5,367 nucleotides of DNA, taken from assembly GCA_011051475.1 (NCBI GenBank), contig DRLE01000049.1, positions 1 to 5,367 on the forward strand. The letters run 5' to 3'. The notes beneath the pieces are model-generated. The model worked only from the letters and a program-made list of their open reading frames with translations. It was not told the origin of the DNA and ran no database searches. This document shows positions 1 to 5,367 of the stretch, in pieces (the stretch's first letter is position 1; the number at the start of each line of letters is the position of its first letter). This DNA is from Gammaproteobacteria bacterium (GTDB taxonomy: Bacteria > Pseudomonadota > Gammaproteobacteria > SZUA-229). Both the position numbers and the translations under genes were made by a program.

Positions 1-1066
1 CAGCATCCACATTCGCGGAGAAGATTTGGAGAAACTCCGCGAACTGGGTGAGGAGGCCGTGAGGCTGCTGGAGGACATTGCGGGTCTGAGTAATCTGACC
101 CACTCCTATGAAGAGATCAAGCAGGAACTGAACGTAAAGATCGACCGTCAGCGCGCCGCCCAGTTTAACGTCGATGCCAGTGATATTGGCAAGGCCCTGA
201 AGATTGCCCTGGACGGTGAGATCATCAGCACCTATATCGAGGGAGGCAAGGACTTCGATATCCGCCTGCGTCTGCCGTTAAGCGAAACCTGGAACCCCAA
301 TGTTCTGGAAAACCTGCTTATCGACTACCGTAACGGCCAGGTGGTTCGTCTCGGCGATATCGCCAGCATCAGCTACAAACCCTCTGCCAGCCGTATTGTT
401 CGCAGCCAGCAGCAACGCATCGTGGAAATATCCGCCTCCTATGATGAGGGCGTGGATCGCAGTCAGGTACTGTCCGCGGCCATGGACAAACTCGCCGGGC
501 TCAAACTGCCACAGGGATACGTACTGTATGATAATGACAGCAACCAGACCCTGGAGGAAAGTCAGCATGACGGACTGATCGTGCTTTTTCTGGCCATTTT
601 CCTGGTTTTCGTGGTCATGGCCGTACAGTATGAATCGCTGCTCAATCCACTGATTATTATGCTCAGTATCCCCTTTTCAGCCATCGGTATTGCCCTTGGC
701 CTGCTGCTCAACCCGGACATGACGCTGTCCATGCCGGTGTGGTTGGGCTTTATCATGCTTACCGGTATCGTGGTGAACAATGCCATTGTGCTGGTCGAGC
801 AGATCGAGATCGAAAGAGAGAAGACCGCCGACCTGAGCCAGGCCATACGCAAGGCGGCAGGCCTGCGCCTGCGGCCCATACTGATGACCACCTTAACTAC
901 GGTATTCGGCATGCTGCCCCTGGCTATCGGCCTGGGTGAAGGTGCGGAAATGCTGCAGCCGCTGGCCTTTGTCATTGTCTGGGGGCTGAGCTTCTCGCTG
1001 CTGGTCAGCCTGATACTGGTGCCCAGCCTGTATGCCCTGTTGCATCGCAGGCAGGCCGCCGCGTAA
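1..1066 (+). CDS. RND family efflux transporter permease subunit (AcrB/HAE-1 type), C-terminal part
   Basis: This is the last 354 residues of an inner-membrane proton-driven efflux pump; full-length relatives have about 1,000-1,050 residues, so the left edge removes roughly two thirds. The frame is open to position 2 and the first in-frame start-like codon (TTG at 26) lies inside the domain, so it is not a start. Fragment residues 1-180 are the second periplasmic porter/docking region. Five hydrophobic segments follow at about 190-209, 214-236, 244-268, 292-312 and 320-346, matching TM8-TM12. Family hallmarks are GIVVNNAIVLVEQIE (255-269) and RLRPILMTTLTTVFGMLPLA (289-308). RND pumps work with a periplasmic adaptor and an outer-membrane channel; these would lie upstream or elsewhere. 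NN in the TM10 signature is common among HAE-type pumps. The exported substrate cannot be told, since the proton-relay half of the protein is missing. The family call is very secure. Confidence 0.96.
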   Translation, partial: SIHIRGEDLEKLRELGEEAVRLLEDIAGLSNLTHSYEEIKQELNVKIDRQRAAQFNVDASDIGKALKIALDGEIISTYIEGGKDFDIRLRLPLSETWNPNVLENLLIDYRNGQVVRLGDIASISYKPSASRIVRSQQQRIVEISASYDEGVDRSQVLSAAMDKLAGLKLPQGYVLYDNDSNQTLEESQHDGLIVLFLAIFLVFVVMAVQYESLLNPLIIMLSIPFSAIGIALGLLLNPDMTLSMPVWLGFIMLTGIVVNNAIVLVEQIEIEREKTADLSQAIRKAAGLRLRPILMTTLTTVFGMLPLAIGLGEGAEMLQPLAFVIVWGLSFSLLVSLILVPSLYALLHRRQAAA

Positions 1067-1091
1067 ACAAATGCCTGTTTGCTGCTAGCTC

Positions 1092-1715
1092 TTATTTACC
1101 GCCCAGCACCGATTCCTCAATCGCTACCTTGCTGCGGTTGAAAAAACGGCTGTAGATTTTGAAAAATGCATCCCGATCCAGCTGTTTACCGTTGGCCATC
1201 ACTATCTTCCATACCCAACCGGTTTTGTCACCGGTATACGGACCGGCGCCAACAACGTGGAAGCGTGTGTAACCCGGAACGCCGAGTTCTTTTTTCAGGG
1301 CGCGCCCGAACTTCTCCAGCTGCGCCGCTGTGGTGGTGTAGGCGGCAGCATATTGCGCCATATTGTCGCTGCATTCGTTATAACGCAGGCAATAGCTCTG
1401 CACTTCCTCCCAGGTGGATTCACCGGGCGTCCAGAACTGGTAGATATGCGTTGCCTTGCCACTGCCATTTTTAATGCCTTCACTGGATACAGTCACATAG
1501 CTACCGGTAAGCAGTGAGTTAATGGTCTGGGTGACACCGCGGGAAATATATTCAATAGCGACCAGACCGGTAACCAGCACACAGATAATCACCACCAGGG
1601 CGCGGTTAACAGGAAATTTCGCCCGTTGGCCGAGTATATGGATAACCGCCACGCGCGGGTCAGCCTCGATAAAGTCCCTGTCGTTTTCAGGTGTGGTATT
1701 TTGTTTTTCAGCCAT
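1092..1715 (-). CDS. hypothetical single-pass membrane protein with a periplasmic domain
   Basis: I do not recognise this 207-residue protein. Residues 1-36 are hydrophilic and probably cytoplasmic. Residues 37-57 (NRALVVIICVLVTGLVAIEYI) form one strong transmembrane helix. The remaining 150 residues would face the periplasm. This part has a Thr/Ser/Gly stretch at 62-88, a Trp/Tyr-rich region with two close cysteines (C109 and C115, which could form a disulfide), an Ala/Thr segment at 122-132, and a basic/aromatic C-terminus (FFKIYSRFFNRSK, 184-196). There is no cleavable signal peptide; the helix should act as an uncleaved anchor. ATG at 1715 is supported by a purine-rich ribosome site (AAGGGAAGGG) just upstream and by a promoter-like pair at 1741-1770. 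The gene converges on the RND pump gene with a 25-base gap and is divergent from the Fe-S carrier gene, so it is probably monocistronic. Coding status is well supported; function is unknown. Confidence 0.85.
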   Translation of the reverse strand: MAEKQNTTPENDRDFIEADPRVAVIHILGQRAKFPVNRALVVIICVLVTGLVAIEYISRGVTQTINSLLTGSYVTVSSEGIKNGSGKATHIYQFWTPGESTWEEVQSYCLRYNECSDNMAQYAAAYTTTAAQLEKFGRALKKELGVPGYTRFHVVGAGPYTGDKTGWVWKIVMANGKQLDRDAFFKIYSRFFNRSKVAIEESVLGGK

Positions 1716-1740
1716 GATATCCCTTCCCTTTAAAACGACT

Positions 1741-1770
1741 AATATACCCCCATAATAGCCTGTAATTCAA
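1741..1770 (-). promoter_or_regulatory. putative sigma70-type promoter for the membrane protein gene
   Basis: On the minus strand, TTGAAT (1770-1765) and TATATT (1746-1741) are separated by 18 bases and lie about 25 bases upstream of the ATG at 1715. Hexamer quality and spacing fit a housekeeping promoter with a short leader. This is pattern matching only. Confidence 0.4.
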
Positions 1771-1869
1771 TGTGTTTTCAGCTGCTTTTTCTATTTCACA
1801 GACAGGGTTTCAGCGTCTGACAGCAGCAGAAAAACCTCACAGTTACAGCAGGAAAGCACTGGAATTTCG

Positions 1870-1878
1870 TGTTATTAT
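1870..1878 (+). promoter_or_regulatory. putative extended -10 promoter for the A-type Fe-S carrier gene
   Basis: TG at 1870-1871, one base, then TATTAT at 1873-1878 gives an extended -10 element. The expected start of transcription is about 25-30 bases before the ATG at 1912. No good -35 hexamer sits 16-18 bases upstream, which would be compatible with an activator-dependent or extended -10 promoter. Confidence 0.35.
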
Positions 1879-1896
1879 CACTGCAGTATTCCGAAC

Positions 1897-1903
1897 AAGA
1901 AGG
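1897..1903 (+). promoter_or_regulatory. ribosome binding site of the A-type Fe-S carrier gene
   Basis: AAGAAGG lies 8 bases before the ATG at 1912. It supports that start codon. Confidence 0.6.
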
Positions 1904-1911
1904 TAAAGATT

Positions 1912-2289
1912 ATGTCCGAAGCACAGTTCAAAACCCAGTTAAGCGATGAAATCAAGGTCTCAGACGAAGCGGTAAAGCAACTGCTGGCGCTGACCGAAAA
2001 CGAAGACGGCGTTAACGGCGTGCGTATTTTCGTATCGGGTGGCGGCTGTGGTGGCATGTCCTATGGTATGACCTTTGTTGACCAGCCTACCGAGTTTGAT
2101 ACCACCCTGGAAAAAGACGGTCTGAAAATTCATGTTGACGCGGTTGCCCTGAGCTTCCTCGAAGGCGTGGAGATCGACTACCAGACAGACGGTACCAATG
2201 CCAGTTTTGTCTTTAAAAACGTCTTTGCCAACACCAGCAGCGGCGGCGCCTGCGGCGGCTGTGGTGCTGCCGGCGGCGGCTGCGGCTAA
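1912..2289 (+). CDS. HesB/IscA/ErpA-family A-type iron-sulfur carrier with atypical cysteine-rich C-terminus
   Basis: This 125-residue protein belongs to the A-type carriers, which receive Fe-S clusters from a scaffold and pass them to apo-targets in the cytoplasm. The family core is clear: an N-terminal helix region with IKVSDEAVKQLLAL (14-27), then VRIFVSGGGCGGMSYGMTF (37-55) with the first ligand C46, then FLEGVEIDY (82-90) and SFVFKN (98-103). Family members normally end with a CxC pair (CGCG, about 64 residues after the first Cys; 105-115 residues in all). Here the region is longer and reads SSGGACGGCGAAGGGCG (109-125), with C114, C117 and C124: CxxC plus an extra Cys. The family assignment is secure, but IscA, ErpA or another subtype cannot be chosen, so no symbol is given. 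No other isc or suf gene is in view. The gene has its own ribosome site and a strong terminator 24 bases after the stop, so it is probably transcribed alone. Confidence 0.93.
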   Translation: MSEAQFKTQLSDEIKVSDEAVKQLLALTENEDGVNGVRIFVSGGGCGGMSYGMTFVDQPTEFDTTLEKDGLKIHVDAVALSFLEGVEIDYQTDGTNASFVFKNVFANTSSGGACGGCGAAGGGCG

Positions 2290-2312
2290 ACGGCCCGCAC
2301 AGGCAATATCAC

Positions 2313-2342
2313 AGGGCGAACTTTCCGGTTCGCCCTTTTTTT
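2313..2342 (+). terminator. strong rho-independent terminator after the Fe-S carrier gene
   Basis: A perfect 9-bp stem, AGGGCGAAC (2313-2321) with GTTCGCCCT (2328-2336), encloses a 6-base loop and runs into an uninterrupted T tract to 2342. It should end transcription from the carrier gene. It lies only 22 bases before the ATG of the ATP-grasp gene. Confidence 0.9.
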
Positions 2343-2364
2343 GTCCGATGTCTCCTGTCCTGAT

Positions 2365-3645
2365 ATGTTCCGGCAAGAACCGCAAACACAGCATCTGCTG
2401 CTGATTTCCCACCACAACAGCTACCGCATCGCACCCTATATCCAGGCTGCAAAGAAACGCGGTATGCAGGTAACGATTGCCTCGGAAAGCCGGCACTCCC
2501 TGGTCAGCGAAATTGCCAGTGGTTTACAGGTGAACTTCAGCGACAGCGAAAGCGCCATCCGCAGCATTCTGCAGGCGCACGAAAAAACACCCTTCCACGG
2601 CATACTCGGCAGTGATGACGCCACGGTGGAACTGGCCGCCCGTATTGCCGGCCAGCTGCAGCTGCCGCACAATCCGCCACAGGCGGCGCGCTGTTCCCGG
2701 CGCAAGGACCTGGCACGCGCCGAACTGATGCTGGCCGGCTGCCCGGTGCCGATTCACTGCCTGGTCGACATCAATATGCCGCCTGAAAAGCAGATGGCCG
2801 GCCTGCCCTGGCCCTGCGTATTAAAACCGTTGAATATGTCGGCCAGTCGCGGCGTTATCCGGGTCGATAATGAAACGGCGTATTTAAAGGCCATTGAGCA
2901 ACTGCGCCCGATTCTGGCGACCGCCAGCGGTGAGTTCGAGCAGCATCACCTGCTGGTAGAAGCCTACATTGATGGTATTGAGATAGCCTACGAGGGTTAC
3001 CTGCACAGGGGCCGGCTGCACAATATCACCATCTTCGACAAGCCCGACCCGTTGACCGGGCCGTATTTTGAAGAGACCATCTATGTTACGCCCAGCAATC
3101 TGGATCAGGCCCTGCAGAAAAAAATCCATGATGTTGTCGAGAAGGCCTGCCGGGCCTATGGTCTGAGCACCGGCGCCGTCCATGCAGAGTGTCGTATCGA
3201 CGCAGAAAACCAGGTATGGATTCTGGAGATCGCTTCACGCACCATTGGTGGTGACTGCGCGCGCATACTGGACAATGAGAACTTCAGTGTAGAAGAGCTG
3301 GCCATCTCACTGGCGACCGGCCGGCCCATCGATGTCAGCCTGCCTCCTCAGGCGCGGGGCGTAATGATGATTCCCATCCGGCAGAAAGGCCTGTTAAAAC
3401 GCACCGAAGGCCTGCTGGCGGCACGACAGGTAAGCGGTATTGAAAAGATCGATATTGCCATACCCGAAGGACATGAACTGGTGCCGCTGCCCGAGGGCAA
3501 CCAGTATCTTGGATATATATTTGCAAGAGGTGATACGGTGCAAGAGGTTACGCAGGCGCTGCGCCAGGCTCACAATGAATTGCGGTTTATTACCACGCCG
3601 GTCATAAAGATTGAAGGCAAACCAAAGGAGTCTGCAAGTATTTGA
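2365..3645 (+). CDS. ATP-grasp domain ligase, substrate unknown
   Basis: This 426-residue protein is a stand-alone ATP-grasp enzyme. The family forms an amide (or similar) bond between an ATP-activated carboxylate, via acyl phosphate, and an amine. Residues 10-110 form a Rossmann-like pre-ATP-grasp domain (HLLLISHHNSYRIAPYIQAA, then GSDDATVELAARIA). The ATP-grasp core follows: the nucleotide lysine in VLKPLNMSASRGV (152-164, K154 and the glycine loop), the hinge LLVEAYIDGIEIAYEGYL (196-213), and metal-site acids E275 (AECRID) and E288 (ILEIASRTIGG, with R292 and C298). Residues 330-420 resemble the C-terminal domain of L-amino-acid ligase-like ATP-grasp proteins. In many ATP-grasp enzymes Asn follows the second Glu; here it is Ala-Ser, which I believe is usual in this subgroup. 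ATG 2365 is preferred over an in-frame TTG at 2341, which lies in the terminator T tract; neither has a clear ribosome site. Substrate and pathway cannot be deduced from the neighbours. Confidence 0.9.
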   Translation: MFRQEPQTQHLLLISHHNSYRIAPYIQAAKKRGMQVTIASESRHSLVSEIASGLQVNFSDSESAIRSILQAHEKTPFHGILGSDDATVELAARIAGQLQLPHNPPQAARCSRRKDLARAELMLAGCPVPIHCLVDINMPPEKQMAGLPWPCVLKPLNMSASRGVIRVDNETAYLKAIEQLRPILATASGEFEQHHLLVEAYIDGIEIAYEGYLHRGRLHNITIFDKPDPLTGPYFEETIYVTPSNLDQALQKKIHDVVEKACRAYGLSTGAVHAECRIDAENQVWILEIASRTIGGDCARILDNENFSVEELAISLATGRPIDVSLPPQARGVMMIPIRQKGLLKRTEGLLAARQVSGIEKIDIAIPEGHELVPLPEGNQYLGYIFARGDTVQEVTQALRQAHNELRFITTPVIKIEGKPKESASI

Positions 3646-3670
3646 GCAGGCTGGCACAAACCTCAAGACC

Positions 3671-3738
3671 CGTTCGACTTCGCTGCGCCTCGCTCAGGGT
3701 GACAGTAAGCCTGTCATTCCGAGCGAAGCCGAAGAATC
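3671..3738. repeat. palindromic intergenic repeat (REP/MITE-like)
   Basis: Two arms face each other around a 5-base loop (3706-3710). TGACAG (3700-3705) pairs with CTGTCA (3711-3716). Pairing continues with two G-T pairs and CTCGCT/AGCGAG-type pairing out to 3687/3729. After a 4-base bulge, CTTCG (3678-3682) pairs with CGAAG (3730-3734). The wording of the arms (GCTCAGGGTGACA and TGTCATTCCGAGCGAAG) matches a style of dispersed intergenic palindrome that I know from many bacterial genomes. A second copy is not in this window, so repeat status is inferred from familiarity. It could act as a transcript 3' end or stabiliser for the ATP-grasp message. Confidence 0.7.
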
Positions 3739-3813
3739 TTATACTACGGCGCATGCAACTTGCTTAAGACCTGCTAGTAGCACTGCTTCCCACTCAAAGC
3801 GAGAGCGTTTTAT

Positions 3814-3862
3814 ACAAATAAAAAACCGCCCAATGGAAAACTTACAGGATAAAGGGGTTTAA
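3814..3862 (-). terminator. weak possible terminator for the yggX operon
   Basis: On the minus strand, downstream of the yggX stop, AAACCCC (about 3859-3853) can pair with GGGCGGTTT (about 3832-3824) with a bulge and a loop of about 20 bases, followed by a T-rich run. The long loop makes it a poor intrinsic terminator. The rest of the 3646-3877 gap shows no gene. Confidence 0.25.
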
Positions 3863-3877
3863 AACACCCGTGCGTGC

Positions 3878-4165
3878 TTATTTCTTGCCGCCACCGCCAC
3901 TCTGGAAACCGGCAGGTGCCTGGCCGTAATCACCTTCATTGAAAAAGAAACCGAGCATGTGTTTTTCAATCAGCTCAAGGTTTTTCGGGTCGGCGGTGTT
4001 CAGCCCGTTTTCATTGATAATGGTGGTCAGACGTTCCAGCCACTGCTTCCAGCCTTCTTTCGAAACATTCTCATAAATGCGCTGACCGAGTTCACCGGGA
4101 TGCGGGGGCGCGTCCAGTGCTTCTGCTTCAATGTTCAAAACCACACATTTAACTGTATTAGCCAT
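3878..4165 (-). CDS. yggX: Fe(2+)-trafficking / oxidative damage protection protein YggX
   Basis: This is a 95-residue cytoplasmic protein of the YggX family, which protects labile Fe-S clusters from oxidative damage and is thought to handle Fe(II). It matches the usual length (about 90 residues). The conserved C7 near the N-terminus is present (MANTVKCVVL), followed by the family signature PGELGQRIYENVSKEGWKQW (23-42) and IINENGLN (49-56). The C-terminus ends in a Gly-rich, Lys-terminated tail (GFQSGGGGKK, 86-95), which is variable in the family. ATG at 4165 is supported by AGAGG five bases upstream. The gene lies 34 bases after the stop of the radical SAM gene on the same strand and has no evident promoter of its own, so the two are probably co-transcribed. 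In enterobacteria yggX sits beside mutY; mutY is not seen here. Confidence 0.97.
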   Translation of the reverse strand: MANTVKCVVLNIEAEALDAPPHPGELGQRIYENVSKEGWKQWLERLTTIINENGLNTADPKNLELIEKHMLGFFFNEGDYGQAPAGFQSGGGGKK

Positions 4166-4199
4166 TTTTACCTCTGATCTGGATTTTCTGGATATTTGT

Positions 4200-5258
4200 T
4201 TATTCGTATTTTTTCAGCAGCACGCCTTCATCACCGCAGCAGCTGGCAGCGCACTGTTTGATCTGGTGCAATTCCTCGTCGCTGCTGTCGAGATATACCG
4301 CTATCGGCCGGTTTTCCTTTGCACAGTCGCAACCCTTGTCATTATACACGTAAACATGTTTCAGGCCCGCACGCTTTGCCTGTTCCTCGGCCTCGAAAAG
4401 CATGGCTTCGGGTGTGGCCGGTATATGCGATAACTGGTAGGCCGGGAAAAAACGGGTAATATGCCAGGGGCTGTCCGCGCCCAGGTTATCGCGTATCCAG
4501 CAGGCAATGTCATAATACTGCTGCGCGTCATCGTTTTTGCCGGGAATAATATTGGTGCGGGTCTCGACATGGATGCCGAGATCGTGCGCCTTTTTGATCG
4601 AGGCCAGCACCTGCTCGACTTTGGCCGGCCGGCAGATTTCGCCATAGAAATCGTCCGACAGGCTCTTGATGTCCGAGCACAGCACATCGATCTTGCCGGC
4701 AATCAACTCCAGCGCCTCGTCGGTAACATAGCTGTTGGAAACATAAACCGTGTAAAGACCGGCTTCGTGTGCCAGTTCACAGACATCCAGCACGTATTCC
4801 AGCCAGACGGCGGGTTCGGAATAGGTAAAGGCAATGCCCTGGACACCGGCGCGCAGAGCCGAGTCGACCAGTTTTTTCGGCGGCACCCAGGCCTCGGTGG
4901 ACTGCCCCTTCGCCAGCTCGTCCAGCGCTTCCACGCCCCAGGATATTTCCAGATTATGGCAACCGCCGCAGCGGAAGCTGCAGCCGTAGCTGCCGACCGA
5001 CATCACCTTTGTGCCGGGGCGATAGTGCCTGACCGGTTTTTCCTCGATAAAATCGATATCGATGGATGACAGGATACCGTAGGAAAGATTGTACAGGGTG
5101 CCGTTGCGGTTGACATGCGCCTGGCAGAAACCACGCTGACCATGGCCGATCTTGCAGCGCCACAGGCAAAGGTGACAGCGCGTGGTGCCGTTATCCAGCT
5201 TTTCCTGCAAACGGGTTTCGACGAGCTGGTACTGTTCCGGGATATTATCGAGTGACAT
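4200..5258 (-). CDS. amrS: AmmeMemoRadiSam system radical SAM enzyme (AmrS-like)
   Basis: This 352-residue protein is a cytoplasmic radical SAM enzyme related to pyruvate formate-lyase activating enzymes, of the class named for its linkage to AMMECR1- and Memo-like proteins; the reaction is not established. The N-terminal cysteine cluster is CHLCLWRCKIGHGQRGFC (28-45; C28, C31, C35, C45). The radical SAM CxxxCxxC motif is GCSFRCGGCHNLEIS (92-106; C93, C97, C100), which should bind the [4Fe-4S] cluster. Other family marks are FTYSEPAVWLEY (144-155), DIKSLSDDFY (196-205) and PWHITRFFPAY (264-274). Relatives usually finish with a short CPxCG knuckle and a hydrophobic tail; here the end has C310, C312, C336, C340 and C341 with about 23 residues between the two groups. 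ATG at 5258 has a weak AGAAG site upstream and lies 23 bases after the preceding stop. Neither AMMECR1 nor Memo genes are in the window. Confidence 0.93.
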   Translation of the reverse strand: MSLDNIPEQYQLVETRLQEKLDNGTTRCHLCLWRCKIGHGQRGFCQAHVNRNGTLYNLSYGILSSIDIDFIEEKPVRHYRPGTKVMSVGSYGCSFRCGGCHNLEISWGVEALDELAKGQSTEAWVPPKKLVDSALRAGVQGIAFTYSEPAVWLEYVLDVCELAHEAGLYTVYVSNSYVTDEALELIAGKIDVLCSDIKSLSDDFYGEICRPAKVEQVLASIKKAHDLGIHVETRTNIIPGKNDDAQQYYDIACWIRDNLGADSPWHITRFFPAYQLSHIPATPEAMLFEAEEQAKRAGLKHVYVYNDKGCDCAKENRPIAVYLDSSDEELHQIKQCAASCCGDEGVLLKKYE

Positions 5259-5281
5259 GATTATCTTCTATACTGAAGGCA

Positions 5282-5367
5282 TTACAGTTTAGCAGCCACG
5301 CTGGCAATTAACACGCCCGTTTTGAAGGGAATAAACAGTGTATTGCCCTGCGCCTCGACTGTTTCAA
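5282..5367 (-). CDS. C-terminal end of an unidentified protein, cut by the right edge
   Basis: On the minus strand a frame stays open from the window edge (first whole codon at 5365) for 27 codons to a TAA at 5284-5282. It ends in TLFIPFKTGVLIASVAAKL, which reads like a genuine protein end. The other two minus-strand frames are closed early or give an implausible Arg/Cys-rich peptide. It stops 23 bases before the radical SAM start, the spacing expected of an operon. The fragment is too short to name a family; I do not recognise it as the end of an AMMECR1- or Memo-like protein. Confidence 0.55.
   Translation of the reverse strand, partial: ETVEAQGNTLFIPFKTGVLIASVAAKL

Noticed and set aside
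26..28. TTG as the start of the RND protein
   Set aside because: The frame is open upstream to position 2 and continues the same domain, and the family is about three times longer; the window simply cuts the gene.
1065..1080. Hairpin AAACA...TGTTT between the convergent RND and membrane-protein genes
   Set aside because: Only 5 AT-rich base pairs and no adjacent T tract on either strand; too weak to call a terminator.
1799..1819. Inverted repeat CAGAC...GTCTG in the divergent promoter region
   Set aside because: Five base pairs with an 11-base loop are expected by chance; no operator could be named.
2341..2364. TTG at 2341 as start of the ATP-grasp protein
   Set aside because: It lies in the T tract of a strong terminator and has no ribosome site; the ATG at 2365 still keeps the first beta strand whole.
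1960..2496. Long minus-strand open frame opposite the Fe-S carrier and the ATP-grasp start
   Set aside because: It spans the terminator and two confidently coding genes, with a low-complexity Ala run that mirrors the carrier's Gly/Cys tail.
3611..3862. Plus-strand open frame through the 3646-3877 gap
   Set aside because: It runs through the palindromic repeat, has no family features, and starts inside the ATP-grasp gene without a convincing ribosome site.
4461..5069. 202-codon plus-strand open frame opposite amrS
   Set aside because: It is antisense to a gene with full family motifs, and its composition is that of a shadow frame.
1..5367. tRNA, rRNA, CRISPR, transposase or prophage signals
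   Set aside because: None of the expected repeats, conserved RNA motifs or protein families was seen on reading both strands.

Overview
The window (about 5.4 kb, moderate GC) looks like chromosomal DNA of a gammaproteobacterium. The best taxonomic clue is a clear YggX (Fe(II)-trafficking) gene, a family largely confined to gamma- and betaproteobacteria. An AcrB-type RND pump and an A-type Fe-S carrier fit this. No phage, transposase, CRISPR, tRNA or rRNA is visible.

Layout. (1) 1-1066, plus strand: the C-terminal third of an RND inner-membrane efflux transporter, cut by the left edge. (2) 1092-1715, minus strand, convergent with the pump: a single-pass membrane protein of unknown function. 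(3) 1716-1911: a divergent promoter region. (4) 1912-2289, plus strand: a HesB/IscA/ErpA-family Fe-S carrier with an unusual Cys/Gly-rich C-terminus, followed by a strong intrinsic terminator (2313-2342). (5) 2365-3645, plus strand: a stand-alone ATP-grasp ligase of unknown substrate. (6) 3646-3877: a gene-free stretch of 232 bases holding a palindromic intergenic repeat. (7) 3878-5367, minus strand: a probable operon transcribed right to left. It contains the last 27 codons of an unidentified protein (cut by the right edge), then an AmmeMemoRadiSam-type radical SAM enzyme (amrS-like), then yggX, with gaps of 23 and 34 bases.

The common thread is iron and Fe-S chemistry: an A-type Fe-S carrier, a [4Fe-4S] radical SAM enzyme rich in extra cysteines, and the Fe(II)-trafficking/oxidative-protection protein YggX in the same transcription unit. 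The other AmmeMemoRadiSam components (AMMECR1-like and Memo-like proteins) are not in the window. The points most worth following up are the non-canonical cysteine layout of the A-type carrier, the rearranged Cys-rich C-terminus of the radical SAM protein, and its pairing with yggX. I see no wholly new multi-gene system that I could defend from this window alone.
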